Notes: generated by a model not told the origin, from the letters alone. A stretch of 8,674 bases of DNA from Paracoccaceae bacterium (GCA_027030435.1 JALVEX010000324.1:1-8674); one strand, 5' to 3'. Positions 1 through 6,810 are shown, numbered from the stretch's first letter. A program made the numbers and translations.

Positions 1-1
1 C

Positions 2-688
2 TTCCGCCACAACGGCCGCTATGCCGAGATGGTGATGGGCGAGCTCGCAGGCCAGTTCGAGGCGCCGCTTTACGGCATGCTCGCGGTGGCCGACAAGCTC
101 GACCAGATGGATTGGGGCGACCTCGAAAAGCCCACCATCCGCTATCACGGCCAGCCGGAGGACGAGAGCCACAGCACCCTCCTGTGGGACGGGGAGTGGG
201 AAGTCACCTGGGTGACGTTCCGCGACATGGGCGCGGCCTTCATGGTGGCGCTTCTCGGGATCTACATCCTCGTGGTGGCGCAGTTCGGCTCCTTCAGGCT
301 GCCGCTGGTGATCCTGACGCCGGTGCCGCTCACCTTCCTCGGCATCATGTTCGGCCATTGGCTCTTCAACGCGCCCTTCTCCGCCACCTCGATGATCGGC
401 TTCATCGCGCTTGCCGGGATCATCGTGCGCAATTCGATCCTGCTGGTGGATTTCATCCGCCATGCAAATGACGATGGCCATGTGGACGTGCCAACCCTGA
501 TCAAGGCCGGCGCCACCCGCTTCAAGCCGATCCTGCTGACGGCGCTTGCCGCCATGATCGGCGCCGCGGTGATCCTCGCCGATCCGATCTTCCAGGGGCT
601 GGCGATCTCGCTGCTCTTCGGGCTCTTCACCTCCACCATGTTCACGGTGCTGGTGATCCCGGCGATCTACCGGGTGTTCCGCACCTAG
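2..688 (+). CDS. RND family efflux permease, C-terminal fragment (5' end outside window)
   Basis: The reading frame is open from base 2, so the true start lies upstream and about 228 residues are visible. It is the C-terminal part of an inner-membrane, proton-driven resistance-nodulation-division permease. Five hydrophobic segments fit TM8 to TM12 of this family, at about fragment residues 76-95, 101-121, 128-152, 173-193 and 199-221. The diagnostic stretch is GIIVRNSILLVDF in the third of these, followed by a cytoplasmic loop and the conserved TRFKPILLTALA entry into TM11. The soluble part before TM8 (LLWDGEWEVTWVTFRDMGAA) is the end of the second periplasmic porter domain. Substrate cannot be told from this piece: drug/hydrophobe (HAE1-like) efflux is more likely than heavy-metal efflux, but that is inference. 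Membrane fusion and outer-membrane partners would be upstream of the window. The gene ends cleanly at TAG with no sign of decay. Confidence 0.9.
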   Translation, partial: FRHNGRYAEMVMGELAGQFEAPLYGMLAVADKLDQMDWGDLEKPTIRYHGQPEDESHSTLLWDGEWEVTWVTFRDMGAAFMVALLGIYILVVAQFGSFRLPLVILTPVPLTFLGIMFGHWLFNAPFSATSMIGFIALAGIIVRNSILLVDFIRHANDDGHVDVPTLIKAGATRFKPILLTALAAMIGAAVILADPIFQGLAISLLFGLFTSTMFTVLVIPAIYRVFRT

Positions 689-727
689 AAGGCGATCACA
701 TCCGGCCTGAAACGGGCCTCAATAACA

Positions 728-757
728 AAATCCCCGCTCTGCATGGAGCGGGGATTT
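728..757. terminator. Bidirectional hairpin terminator between RND permease and DUF1150 gene
   Basis: A perfect 12-base-pair stem (AAATCCCCGCTC pairing with GAGCGGGGATTT) closes a 6-base loop. It lies in the 139-base gap between two convergent genes, the RND permease (+) and the DUF1150 gene (-). The A and T bases at the stem ends give short U runs on both transcripts. The run on the minus strand (ATTTTGTTATT) is better than that on the plus strand (ATTTCATGTTT). Use in both directions is inferred from position and symmetry. Confidence 0.75.
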
Positions 758-827
758 CATGTTTCGTCTGCACCCTTCGTGCACATGGTGCTCGATCTCG
801 CATCTCCCATGGGCTCTCCTCCCCGCC

Positions 828-1058
828 TCAGTGGGCGGTGACGGGCGTCAGATCGTTTTGCCGGGCCAGCACGAAGGCGAGATTGCGATCGCGCACCAGC
901 GCAAGGCGCTCGCCATCGGCGCTGTGAACGGCGTAGAGCTTCTCGGTGCCGGGCAATTGCGCCTGCACCTCGGGCGGCAGATCGCTCACGGCGACGGAGC
1001 GCACATAGACGATCCGGTCCTCCTCCCGATCCTTGCCGAAATCATATTCGGAGTTCAT
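828..1058 (-). CDS. DUF1150 family small protein, partner gene of hsp20
   Basis: A 76-residue soluble protein with no signal peptide or membrane segment. The sequence (MNSEYDFGKDREED..., then IVYVRSV, LPPEVQAQLPG and LYAVHSADGERLALV) matches my memory of DUF1150, a small family of unknown function known mainly from Rhodobacterales and relatives. The start at 1058 was chosen because an AGGAAGGA ribosome site lies 6 bases ahead of it and the resulting length suits the family. An in-frame ATG at 1151 overlaps the hsp20 stop as ATGA, but it would add 31 low-complexity Arg/Gly/Ala-rich residues and has a poorly placed ribosome site. The gene follows hsp20 by 89 bases on the same strand with no visible terminator or promoter between, so co-transcription from the hsp20 heat-shock promoter is likely. 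A role in protein quality control is inferred from context only. Confidence 0.82.
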   Translation of the reverse strand: MNSEYDFGKDREEDRIVYVRSVAVSDLPPEVQAQLPGTEKLYAVHSADGERLALVRDRNLAFVLARQNDLTPVTAH

Positions 1059-1064
1059 GCCTTT

Positions 1065-1072
1065 TCCTTCCT
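1065..1072 (-). promoter_or_regulatory. Ribosome binding site of the DUF1150 gene
   Basis: AGGAAGGA on the minus strand, 6 bases before the ATG at 1058. It sits in a long purine-rich stretch (about 1059-1098) and decides the start codon against the upstream in-frame ATG at 1151. Confidence 0.7.
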
Positions 1073-1147
1073 CTCTCGATGTTTCTTCTCCCCTCGTTCG
1101 CGTGGTGACAGGGTTATTCCTTCCGGCGGCTGCACCGCGCGCCCCGC

Positions 1148-1564
1148 TCATCCCCTGCGGATGGCGATGCGCTTCTGCACGCTCTCGGGGCGCACACGCT
1201 CGAGATCCACATGCAAGAGCCCGTTTTCCAGCCGCGCGCTGCGCACCTCCACATTTTCGCCAAGTGCGAAGCGCTTCATGAACCGGCGCGTGGCGATGCC
1301 GCGATGGAGGAAGATCCGCTTCCCCTCATCGCCCTTTTCCTGCGCACCGCGGATCAGCAGTTCGCCGTTTTCAATGACGACCTCAAGCTCGTCCTCCCCG
1401 AAACCGGCCACCGCGAGCGTGATCCGATAGTGATCCTCGTCAAGCATCACCACATCAAAGGGAGGGTAGCCATCCTTTCCGGCGCGGGAAGCGGCTTTCG
1501 GCTCTCTCATTGCCTGCCCGTATCCGGGCAGCACGGGCCGCATGCCCATTGTAAATCGTGTCAT
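1148..1564 (-). CDS. Small heat shock protein, Hsp20/alpha-crystallin (IbpA-type) family
   Basis: A 138-residue cytoplasmic ATP-independent holdase that would bind unfolding proteins and keep them refoldable. The alpha-crystallin domain runs from about residue 34 (GYPPFDV before it) to 124. It contains the strand LAVAGFGEDELEVVIENGELLIRG and the family signature A-x-x-x-x-G-L-L at 110-117 (ARLENGLL). The C-terminal tail carries the I-x-I anchor (IAI at 133-135) that links dimers into oligomers. The short N-terminal arm and overall length fit bacterial class A proteins. The start at 1564 (MTRFTMG...) matches related alphaproteobacterial proteins and has GAGG about 9 bases upstream. Two further in-frame ATGs at 1579 and 1582 are possible. 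The RpoH-type promoter at 1631-1659 rules out the much longer open frame extending to 2026. DUF1150 follows in the same operon. Confidence 0.93.
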   Translation of the reverse strand: MTRFTMGMRPVLPGYGQAMREPKAASRAGKDGYPPFDVVMLDEDHYRITLAVAGFGEDELEVVIENGELLIRGAQEKGDEGKRIFLHRGIATRRFMKRFALGENVEVRSARLENGLLHVDLERVRPESVQKRIAIRRG

Positions 1565-1630
1565 ACCTTTCGTCCTCATCATCGAGCGACATCTTCTTTC
1601 ACGGCCCCGAACGCGGCAGCCGCACAAGAA

Positions 1631-1659
1631 ATATGGGGATTGGCGCCCCTTTCTGCAAG
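1631..1659 (-). promoter_or_regulatory. RpoH (sigma32-type) heat-shock promoter of hsp20
   Basis: On the minus strand CTTG (1659-1656) is followed after exactly 17 bases by CCCCATAT (1638-1631). This matches the classic sigma32 pattern CTTGAAA-N14-CCCCATNT in the core positions of both boxes. Transcription should begin near 1624, giving a leader of about 60 bases before the hsp20 ATG. No CIRCE repeat and no clear ROSE-type RNA thermometer were seen in the leader. Confidence 0.85.
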
Positions 1660-1759
1660 ATATGGCACAAATGCCTGCGCGCCCTGTTCGAACGGCCCAT
1701 TCTGCGCTAGAATTGCGGGGATCACCCGATGGGAAGCATGGCAGGAGGAAAGCGGTGGC

Positions 1760-1975
1760 ATGATGCGCCCCGAGGAAATGTCGCACGAGGAAATCCTGCG
1801 CCTGCGCCTTGAATTGCTGAAACAGGAGCACCGCGATCTCGACGAGGCCATCCGCGCCCTCACCGAGCAGCGCGGCGATCCCTTCACCATCAAGCGCATG
1901 AAGCGCCAGAAGCTTTCCCTGAAAGACAGGATCGCCATGCTGGAAAACGAGCTCACCCCCGATATCATCGCCTGA
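1760..1975 (+). CDS. YdcH/DUF465 family small coiled-coil protein
   Basis: A 71-residue charged protein with no membrane segment. It is almost wholly helical in appearance, with heptad-like hydrophobic spacing across residues 9-38 (EEILRLRLELLKQEHRDLDE) and 46-65. The second helix carries the motif KRMKRQKLSLKDRIAMLE, typical of DUF465 (YdcH, SlyX-like) proteins, whose biochemical function is not established. An AGGAGG site at 1743-1748 lies 11 bases before the first ATG. A second ATG follows directly, so the product could begin one residue later. The gene is divergent from hsp20 and 74 bases ahead of purE on the same strand. I know this placement next to purE from other Rhodobacterales, but a functional link to purine synthesis is not established. 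Confidence 0.87.
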   Translation: MMRPEEMSHEEILRLRLELLKQEHRDLDEAIRALTEQRGDPFTIKRMKRQKLSLKDRIAMLENELTPDIIA

Positions 1976-1985
1976 TATTGCAAGA

Positions 1986-2013
1986 TTGCGCGCGCGCGCG
2001 GGTTCGCTATAGT
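1986..2013 (+). promoter_or_regulatory. Sigma70-type promoter of purEK
   Basis: TTGCGC (1986-1991) and TATAGT (2008-2013) are separated by 16 bases, in the gap between the DUF465 gene and purE. The GCTATAGTGCGC surroundings are common at alphaproteobacterial start sites. Transcription would start near 2020, about 30 bases before the purE ATG. Most of the spacer is an alternating GC run. Confidence 0.6.
1988..2000. repeat. Alternating GC dinucleotide tract inside the purEK promoter
   Basis: Thirteen consecutive bases of strictly alternating G and C, followed by GG, overlap the -35 edge and fill the first half of the promoter spacer. Such tracts can change length by slippage in 2-base steps and can adopt Z-DNA under negative supercoiling. 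Neither property has been shown here. Confidence 0.8.
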
Positions 2014-2049
2014 GCGCGCTCCACAAGGGGTTTCGCGGGGTCTCTCGGC

Positions 2050-2547
2050 ATGGAACAGGTGAAAATCGGCATCATCATGGGCAGCCAGTCCGACTGGCCG
2101 ACGATGCAGGAGGCCGCCCGCATCCTCGATGAGTTGGGCGTGGCGCATGAACGGCGCATCGTCTCGGCCCATCGCACGCCCGATCGTCTCTGGGAATACG
2201 GCAAAAGCGCCGCCGGGCGCGGCCTGCAGGCGATCATCGCCGGAGCCGGGGGCGCGGCGCATCTGCCGGGCATGATCGCCAGCAAGACCCACCTGCCCGT
2301 GATCGGCGTGCCAATCCGCACCGAGGCGCTTTCCGGGGTGGACAGCCTCTATTCCATCCTCCAGATGCCACGCGGCTTTCCCGTGGCCACCATGGCGATC
2401 GGCGGGGCCGGCGCCTTCAATGCCGGGCTGATGGCGGCGCGCATCCTCGCCCTCACCGATCCCGCCCTCGCCGGGCGCCTCGCGCGCTGGCACGAAGCGC
2501 TCACCGCCTCGATCCCCGAGGAGCCCGAGGAGCCCGAGGATGGCTGA
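2050..2547 (+). CDS. purE: N5-carboxyaminoimidazole ribonucleotide mutase (class I PurE)
   Basis: This 165-residue cytoplasmic enzyme interconverts N5-CAIR and CAIR in de novo purine synthesis, using the product of PurK encoded next door. The nucleotide-binding motif GSQSD is at residues 11-15. The catalytic histidine lies in SAHRTP (His41), and the glycine-rich loop GAGGAAHLPGM is at 65-75. The block GVDSLYSILQMPRGFPVAT at 97-114 is typical of bacterial class I PurE. Length is normal for the family. The start at 2050 (MEQVKIGIIMGSQSD) aligns with the usual short N terminus, although the ribosome site is only a weak GGGG run upstream. The final ten residues are an acidic EEP repeat whose DNA also forms the ribosome site of purK. 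The stop overlaps the purK start by 8 bases, suggesting translational coupling. Confidence 0.96.
   Translation: MEQVKIGIIMGSQSDWPTMQEAARILDELGVAHERRIVSAHRTPDRLWEYGKSAAGRGLQAIIAGAGGAAHLPGMIASKTHLPVIGVPIRTEALSGVDSLYSILQMPRGFPVATMAIGGAGAFNAGLMAARILALTDPALAGRLARWHEALTASIPEEPEEPEDG
2515..2541 (+). repeat. 9-base tandem repeat forming the purE tail and purK ribosome site
   Basis: Three consecutive copies of CCCGAGGAG (the last ends GAT) encode Pro-Glu-Glu, Pro-Glu-Glu, Pro-Glu-Asp at the C terminus of PurE. The GAGGAG at 2527-2532 lies 7 bases before the purK ATG and is its best Shine-Dalgarno sequence, so the repeat is both coding and regulatory. Confidence 0.75.
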
Positions 2548-3607
2548 TCCCCTGCCCCAGGGCGCCGTGATCGGCATTCTCGGCGGCGGACAGCTTGGCC
2601 GGATGCTCTCGATGGCCGCCGCGCGCCTTGGCTACAGGTGCCACATCTTCGAGCCCGGCGCCGATTGCCCCGCCGCGCAGGTGGCCGCCGCCTGCTTCAC
2701 CGCCCCCTACGATGATCCCGACGCGCTGATCGAATTCGCCGAGAGCGTGGATGTGATCACCTATGAGTTCGAAAACATCCCCACCCAAGCACTGGACGAG
2801 CTGGAGATCATCCGCCCCATTCGCCCCGGCCGCCGGGCGCTCGCCGTCTCCCAGGATCGGCTCGCGGAAAAGGAATTCCTGCAGGGGCTGGGGCTTTCCA
2901 CCGCGCCTTTTGCTGCGGTGAATACAGCCGCCGATCTTGAAGCCGCGCTCGGCGAGATCGGCACGCCGGCGATCCTGAAAACCCGCCGCTTCGGCTACGA
3001 TGGCAAGGGCCAGGCCCGGATCATGGCCCCGGATGACGCCCCCGCCGCGCTCGGTTCACTTGAAGGCGCGCCGGCGATCCTCGAGGGGTTCGTCGATTTC
3101 AGCCTCGAAATATCGGTGATCGCGGCGCGGGGCCTCAGGGGCGAAATCGCCTGCTATGATCCCGGCCACAACATCCACGAAGCCGGCATCCTGCGCACAA
3201 CCACCGTGCCGGCCCCGATCCCGGCCGGCCTTTCCGCCGATGCCGCCCTGCTCGCCGGGCGCATCCTCTCGGGGCTCGATTACGTGGGCGTGATGGGGAT
3301 CGAGCTTTTCGTCACCGACAACGGCCTGATCGTGAACGAGATCGCGCCGCGGGTCCACAATTCCGGGCACTGGACACAGCAGGGATGCGCGGTGGATCAG
3401 TTCGAACAGCACATCCGCGCCATCACCGGCTGGCCGCTCGGCAATGGCGCGCGCTACGCAGATGTGGAGATGGAAAACCTGATCGGCGATGATATCGCCC
3501 GCATCCCCGAAATCGCGCGCGAACCGCACGCCGCGATCCATCTCTACGGCAAGGCCGAAGCGCGCCCCGGACGCAAGATGGGCCATGTGAACCGCATCCG
3601 CCTGTAG
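2540..3607 (+). CDS. purK: N5-carboxyaminoimidazole ribonucleotide synthetase (PurK)
   Basis: This 355-residue ATP-grasp enzyme carboxylates AIR with bicarbonate and ATP to give N5-CAIR, the substrate of PurE. The N-terminal nucleotide-fold motif GGGQLGRM is at residues 15-22 and YEFENIP at 75-81. The ATP-grasp core starts with DRLAEKEFL at 106-114. The lysine-bearing ILKTRRFGYDGKGQ is at 145-158. Metal and ATP ligands lie in MGIELFV (Glu255) and NEIAPRVHNSGHW (266-278). Length is standard. The ribosome site lies within the end of purE, and the two genes overlap by 8 bases. One local variation is YDPGHNIHEAGIL at 206-218, where many PurK proteins have a PVEN-type sequence before the histidine. 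Being away from the ATP-binding core, it is probably tolerated. The gene ends 12 bases from the convergent esterase, with no room for a separate terminator. Confidence 0.96.
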   Translation: MADPLPQGAVIGILGGGQLGRMLSMAAARLGYRCHIFEPGADCPAAQVAAACFTAPYDDPDALIEFAESVDVITYEFENIPTQALDELEIIRPIRPGRRALAVSQDRLAEKEFLQGLGLSTAPFAAVNTAADLEAALGEIGTPAILKTRRFGYDGKGQARIMAPDDAPAALGSLEGAPAILEGFVDFSLEISVIAARGLRGEIACYDPGHNIHEAGILRTTTVPAPIPAGLSADAALLAGRILSGLDYVGVMGIELFVTDNGLIVNEIAPRVHNSGHWTQQGCAVDQFEQHIRAITGWPLGNGARYADVEMENLIGDDIARIPEIAREPHAAIHLYGKAEARPGRKMGHVNRIRL

Positions 3608-3619
3608 GCAGCAGGCAGA

Positions 3620-4354
3620 TCATTCCCCCGCAGCAATGCGGGCGATTGCCTCGCCATAGTTAAGCTCGTGATCGAAGCGGCCGTTTTCGAGGAATTCCGA
3701 CACCTCGAGAAGCACCAGCGGATTGTTCATCATGAAGGTATGGCTGACCGGCAGCACGATGAAATCCGCGGCCCCCTCGAGGCGGGCCGATGCCACGGAT
3801 ACCTTGCCGTCATCCGCCCCCGGGATCATGGCCGAATAGAAGGGATTGAGCGAGCGGTTGCCGGCAATGATGCCGAGATCGAACCAGGGCGGGGGCAGAC
3901 GATTGGGCAGACTCCCGGGGCCGGTGCCAAGCTCCATCCCGGCAGGGCCGTTCACCAGCCGGAAGGCGGCCCAGCGCCCGAGCCTGTCAACCAGTTCCGA
4001 GCCGTGATTGGGCGGCGCCAGCATCACCACGCGCCCGAGATCCTCCGGGCGGTGGCTGGCGAGGTAATGGCGCAGGAGTATTCCACCCATCGAGTGGGTC
4101 ACGAAATGGATGCGCCCGGCGCCGCTGCATTGGGCAATCGCGCCGGGGATCGTGCTTTCGGCCAGGTCCTCCACCGGCGCGGCGGTGGAAGGATAGGCGG
4201 TGTTCACCACGCTGTATCCAGCTTCTTCCAGCGCCCGCTCCATCACCGCCAGCGAAGCGCTCCCGCGCGCCAGACCGTGCAGCAGGATCACGCAATCGGC
4301 CCGCGCCGCGAGGGGCGCGATGACAACGGCAAGGAAGAGCATGAGGCGCATCAT
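3620..4354 (-). CDS. Secreted alpha/beta-hydrolase, lipase/esterase-like
   Basis: A 244-residue protein with a hydrophobic N-terminal signal (RLMLFLAVVIAPLAARA) and a likely signal peptidase I cut after the ARA at residue 19, so it is probably periplasmic or secreted. It has the alpha/beta-hydrolase layout of bacterial lipases: VILLHGLARG at 22-31 supplies the oxyanion region, the nucleophile elbow is THSMGG with Ser88, the acid is probably Asp181 or Asp182 in GADDGKVSV, and the base is His205 in PVSHTFMM. APPNHGSE at 113-120 is also typical of lipase-family members. The elbow reads T-H-S-M-G rather than the strict G-x-S-x-G, as in several lipase subfamilies. Cys21 and Cys76 could form a disulfide after export. 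The start is an ATG doublet (4354 and 4351) with no recognisable ribosome site. The substrate is unknown; a short acyl ester or lipid is inference. Confidence 0.85.
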   Translation of the reverse strand: MMRLMLFLAVVIAPLAARADCVILLHGLARGSASLAVMERALEEAGYSVVNTAYPSTAAPVEDLAESTIPGAIAQCSGAGRIHFVTHSMGGILLRHYLASHRPEDLGRVVMLAPPNHGSELVDRLGRWAAFRLVNGPAGMELGTGPGSLPNRLPPPWFDLGIIAGNRSLNPFYSAMIPGADDGKVSVASARLEGAADFIVLPVSHTFMMNNPLVLLEVSEFLENGRFDHELNYGEAIARIAAGE

Positions 4355-4394
4355 GAGGCGAAGATAATCATGCCGGGCGGGATTTGCGAGCCCG

Positions 4395-4412
4395 GCGGCG
4401 AAAGAACGCCGC
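4395..4412. repeat. Small inverted repeat between groL terminator and esterase
   Basis: A perfect 6-base-pair stem (GCGGCG with CGCCGC) and 6-base loop lies just beyond the groL terminator on the minus strand. It has no U run, so it is not an obvious intrinsic terminator. It may be a back-up pause hairpin, or part of the esterase upstream region. Confidence 0.45.
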
Positions 4413-4418
4413 GCAATG

Positions 4419-4446
4419 AAAAGGGGCCGCCCCGAAGGGCAGCCCC
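4419..4446 (-). terminator. Intrinsic terminator of groESL
   Basis: On the minus strand GGGGCTGCCC pairs with GGGCGGCCCC (one U-G wobble) around a TTCG loop, followed directly by TTTTC. The UUCG tetraloop makes the hairpin exceptionally stable. It lies 24 bases past the groL stop and upstream of the esterase on the same strand, so it should limit read-through of the strong heat-shock transcript. Confidence 0.88.
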
Positions 4447-4470
4447 GCTTCTTCTGGCCGATGGGCCGGC

Positions 4471-6111
<1,641 letters not shown>

Positions 6112-6165
6112 TTTCCATTGCTCCTGATTGTTTGTTTCTTCGTTACAAGCGGCCCGAAAGCGCTC

Positions 6166-6453
6166 TTACTCGATGATCCCGAGGATATCGCTTTCCTTCA
6201 TGATCAGCAGTTCCTCGCCATCGAGGATCACCTCGGTGCCGGACCACTTGCCGAAAAGAATCTTGTCACCTTCCTTCACGGCCATCGGGATCAGCTCTCC
6301 CGAATCCTTGCGCGCGCCTTCGCCGGCAGCAACGACGATGCCTTCGGCAGGCTTTTCCTTGGCGGTATCGGGGATGATAAGCCCGCCTGCGGTTTTCTCT
6401 TCGCTCTCCACGCGCCGGACAAGCACGCGGTCATGCAGCGGTTTGAATGCCAT
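6166..6453 (-). CDS. groS: Co-chaperonin GroES (Hsp10)
   Basis: A 95-residue subunit of the heptameric lid that caps GroEL and triggers release of the substrate into the folding chamber. The start MAFKPLHDRVLVRRVE is typical. The mobile loop that docks on GroEL is EEKTAGGLIIPDTAKEKP at about residues 18-35. The core motifs GIVVAAGEG at 38-46 and the DKILFGKWSGTEV segment before the C-terminal LLIMKESDILGIIE are all present. AAGGAG is 8 bases before the ATG. It is the first gene of the operon, with a leader of about 66 bases from the predicted transcription start, and groL follows. Confidence 0.98.
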   Translation of the reverse strand: MAFKPLHDRVLVRRVESEEKTAGGLIIPDTAKEKPAEGIVVAAGEGARKDSGELIPMAVKEGDKILFGKWSGTEVILDGEELLIMKESDILGIIE

Positions 6454-6492
6454 CTTCGAAGCTCCTTAGGCTCAAAGTTACGTTTCCAGGTT

Positions 6493-6519
6493 CTGGCACT
6501 CACCCCGGGTGAGTGCTAA
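6493..6519. promoter_or_regulatory. CIRCE operator (HrcA binding site) of groESL
   Basis: The canonical CIRCE is TTAGCACTC-N9-GAGTGCTAA. Here the plus strand has CTGGCACTC, nine spacer bases (ACCCCGGGT) and a perfect GAGTGCTAA. Seven of nine bases match in the groS-side arm and nine of nine in the promoter-side arm. The site starts at the predicted transcription start of groESL, where bound HrcA repressor would block early transcription. Symmetry continues through the spacer. Confidence 0.93.
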
Positions 6520-6526
6520 CGGCTTG

Positions 6527-6556
6527 GAGATAGGGAGGTGCGCAGGAGGTGTCAAG
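6527..6556 (-). promoter_or_regulatory. groESL promoter, readable by both sigma70 and RpoH
   Basis: On the minus strand CTTGACA (6556-6550) is a consensus -35. TATCTC (6532-6527) follows after 17 bases, as a sigma70 promoter requires. The same bases fit the alphaproteobacterial heat-shock pattern CTTG-N18-CCTATCT. The expected start, near 6520, falls at the edge of the CIRCE operator. Dual sigma-factor use is inference. Confidence 0.82.
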
Positions 6557-6656
6557 GCAGGACAAACCGAAAATTCCGCCGAACCTTCCTGCGTAACGCT
6601 CCCTCTCTGCGAGGCCACTCGCCGGCACCAGACTCATCACTGCTCCATCAATATCC

Positions 6657-6679
6657 CCGGGGGCGCGGGGCGGGGGCGG
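6657..6679 (+). other. G-rich tract in the groESL-ppaC intergenic region
   Basis: The gap between the divergent groS and ppaC starts is 357 bases. It holds the groESL promoter and CIRCE on the left, the ppaC promoter on the right, and this G-rich run between them. The tract has three runs of 4-5 G separated by 1-3 bases plus a GG, enough for an imperfect quadruplex on the plus strand. No small gene or RNA was recognised in the remainder. Confidence 0.4.
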
Positions 6680-6745
6680 AAGAATGCCAGACGGCCCCGC
6701 CTCATCCGGCCGCCTCGAGCCATCGCAGGAAGCTGGCGATCGGGG

Positions 6746-6774
6746 CTGACATCCACCCGAACCCCACCTATAAG
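6746..6774 (+). promoter_or_regulatory. Sigma70-type promoter of ppaC and the HAD gene
   Basis: CTGACA (6746-6751) and TATAAG (6769-6774) are separated by 17 bases, close to consensus at both boxes. Transcription should start near 6781, leaving a leader of about 30 bases before the ppaC ATG at 6811. This supports that start over the longer open frame reaching back to 6538. Confidence 0.75.
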
Positions 6775-6810
6775 AGCGCAGCCAGAGAAAATGAAACACG
6801 GGAACCCGCC

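Noticed and set aside
1664..1675. Small inverted repeat GGCA-N4-TGCC between the hsp20 and DUF465 genes
   Set aside because: Four-pair arms are expected by chance in GC-rich DNA, and there is no second copy to suggest an operator.
1685..1713. Possible sigma70 promoter for the DUF465 gene (TAGAAT at 1708-1713)
   Set aside because: The -10-like hexamer is fair, but no convincing -35 lies 16-18 bases upstream (TGTTCG at best). A promoter must lie in this region, but the exact site is not supported.
1565..2026. N-terminal extension of hsp20 to an ATG at 2026
   Set aside because: The extra 154 residues are antisense to DUF465 and lie upstream of the RpoH promoter at 1631-1659, so they would not be on the transcript.
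1579..2577. A 332-codon open frame on the minus strand across DUF465 and purE
   Set aside because: It is antisense to purE and the DUF465 gene and contains the hsp20 promoter; no recognisable protein family.
6538..6810. N-terminal extension of ppaC to 6538
   Set aside because: The pyrophosphatase fold begins at MTIKIFGHKSPD, and a good promoter lies at 6746-6774, downstream of the long start.
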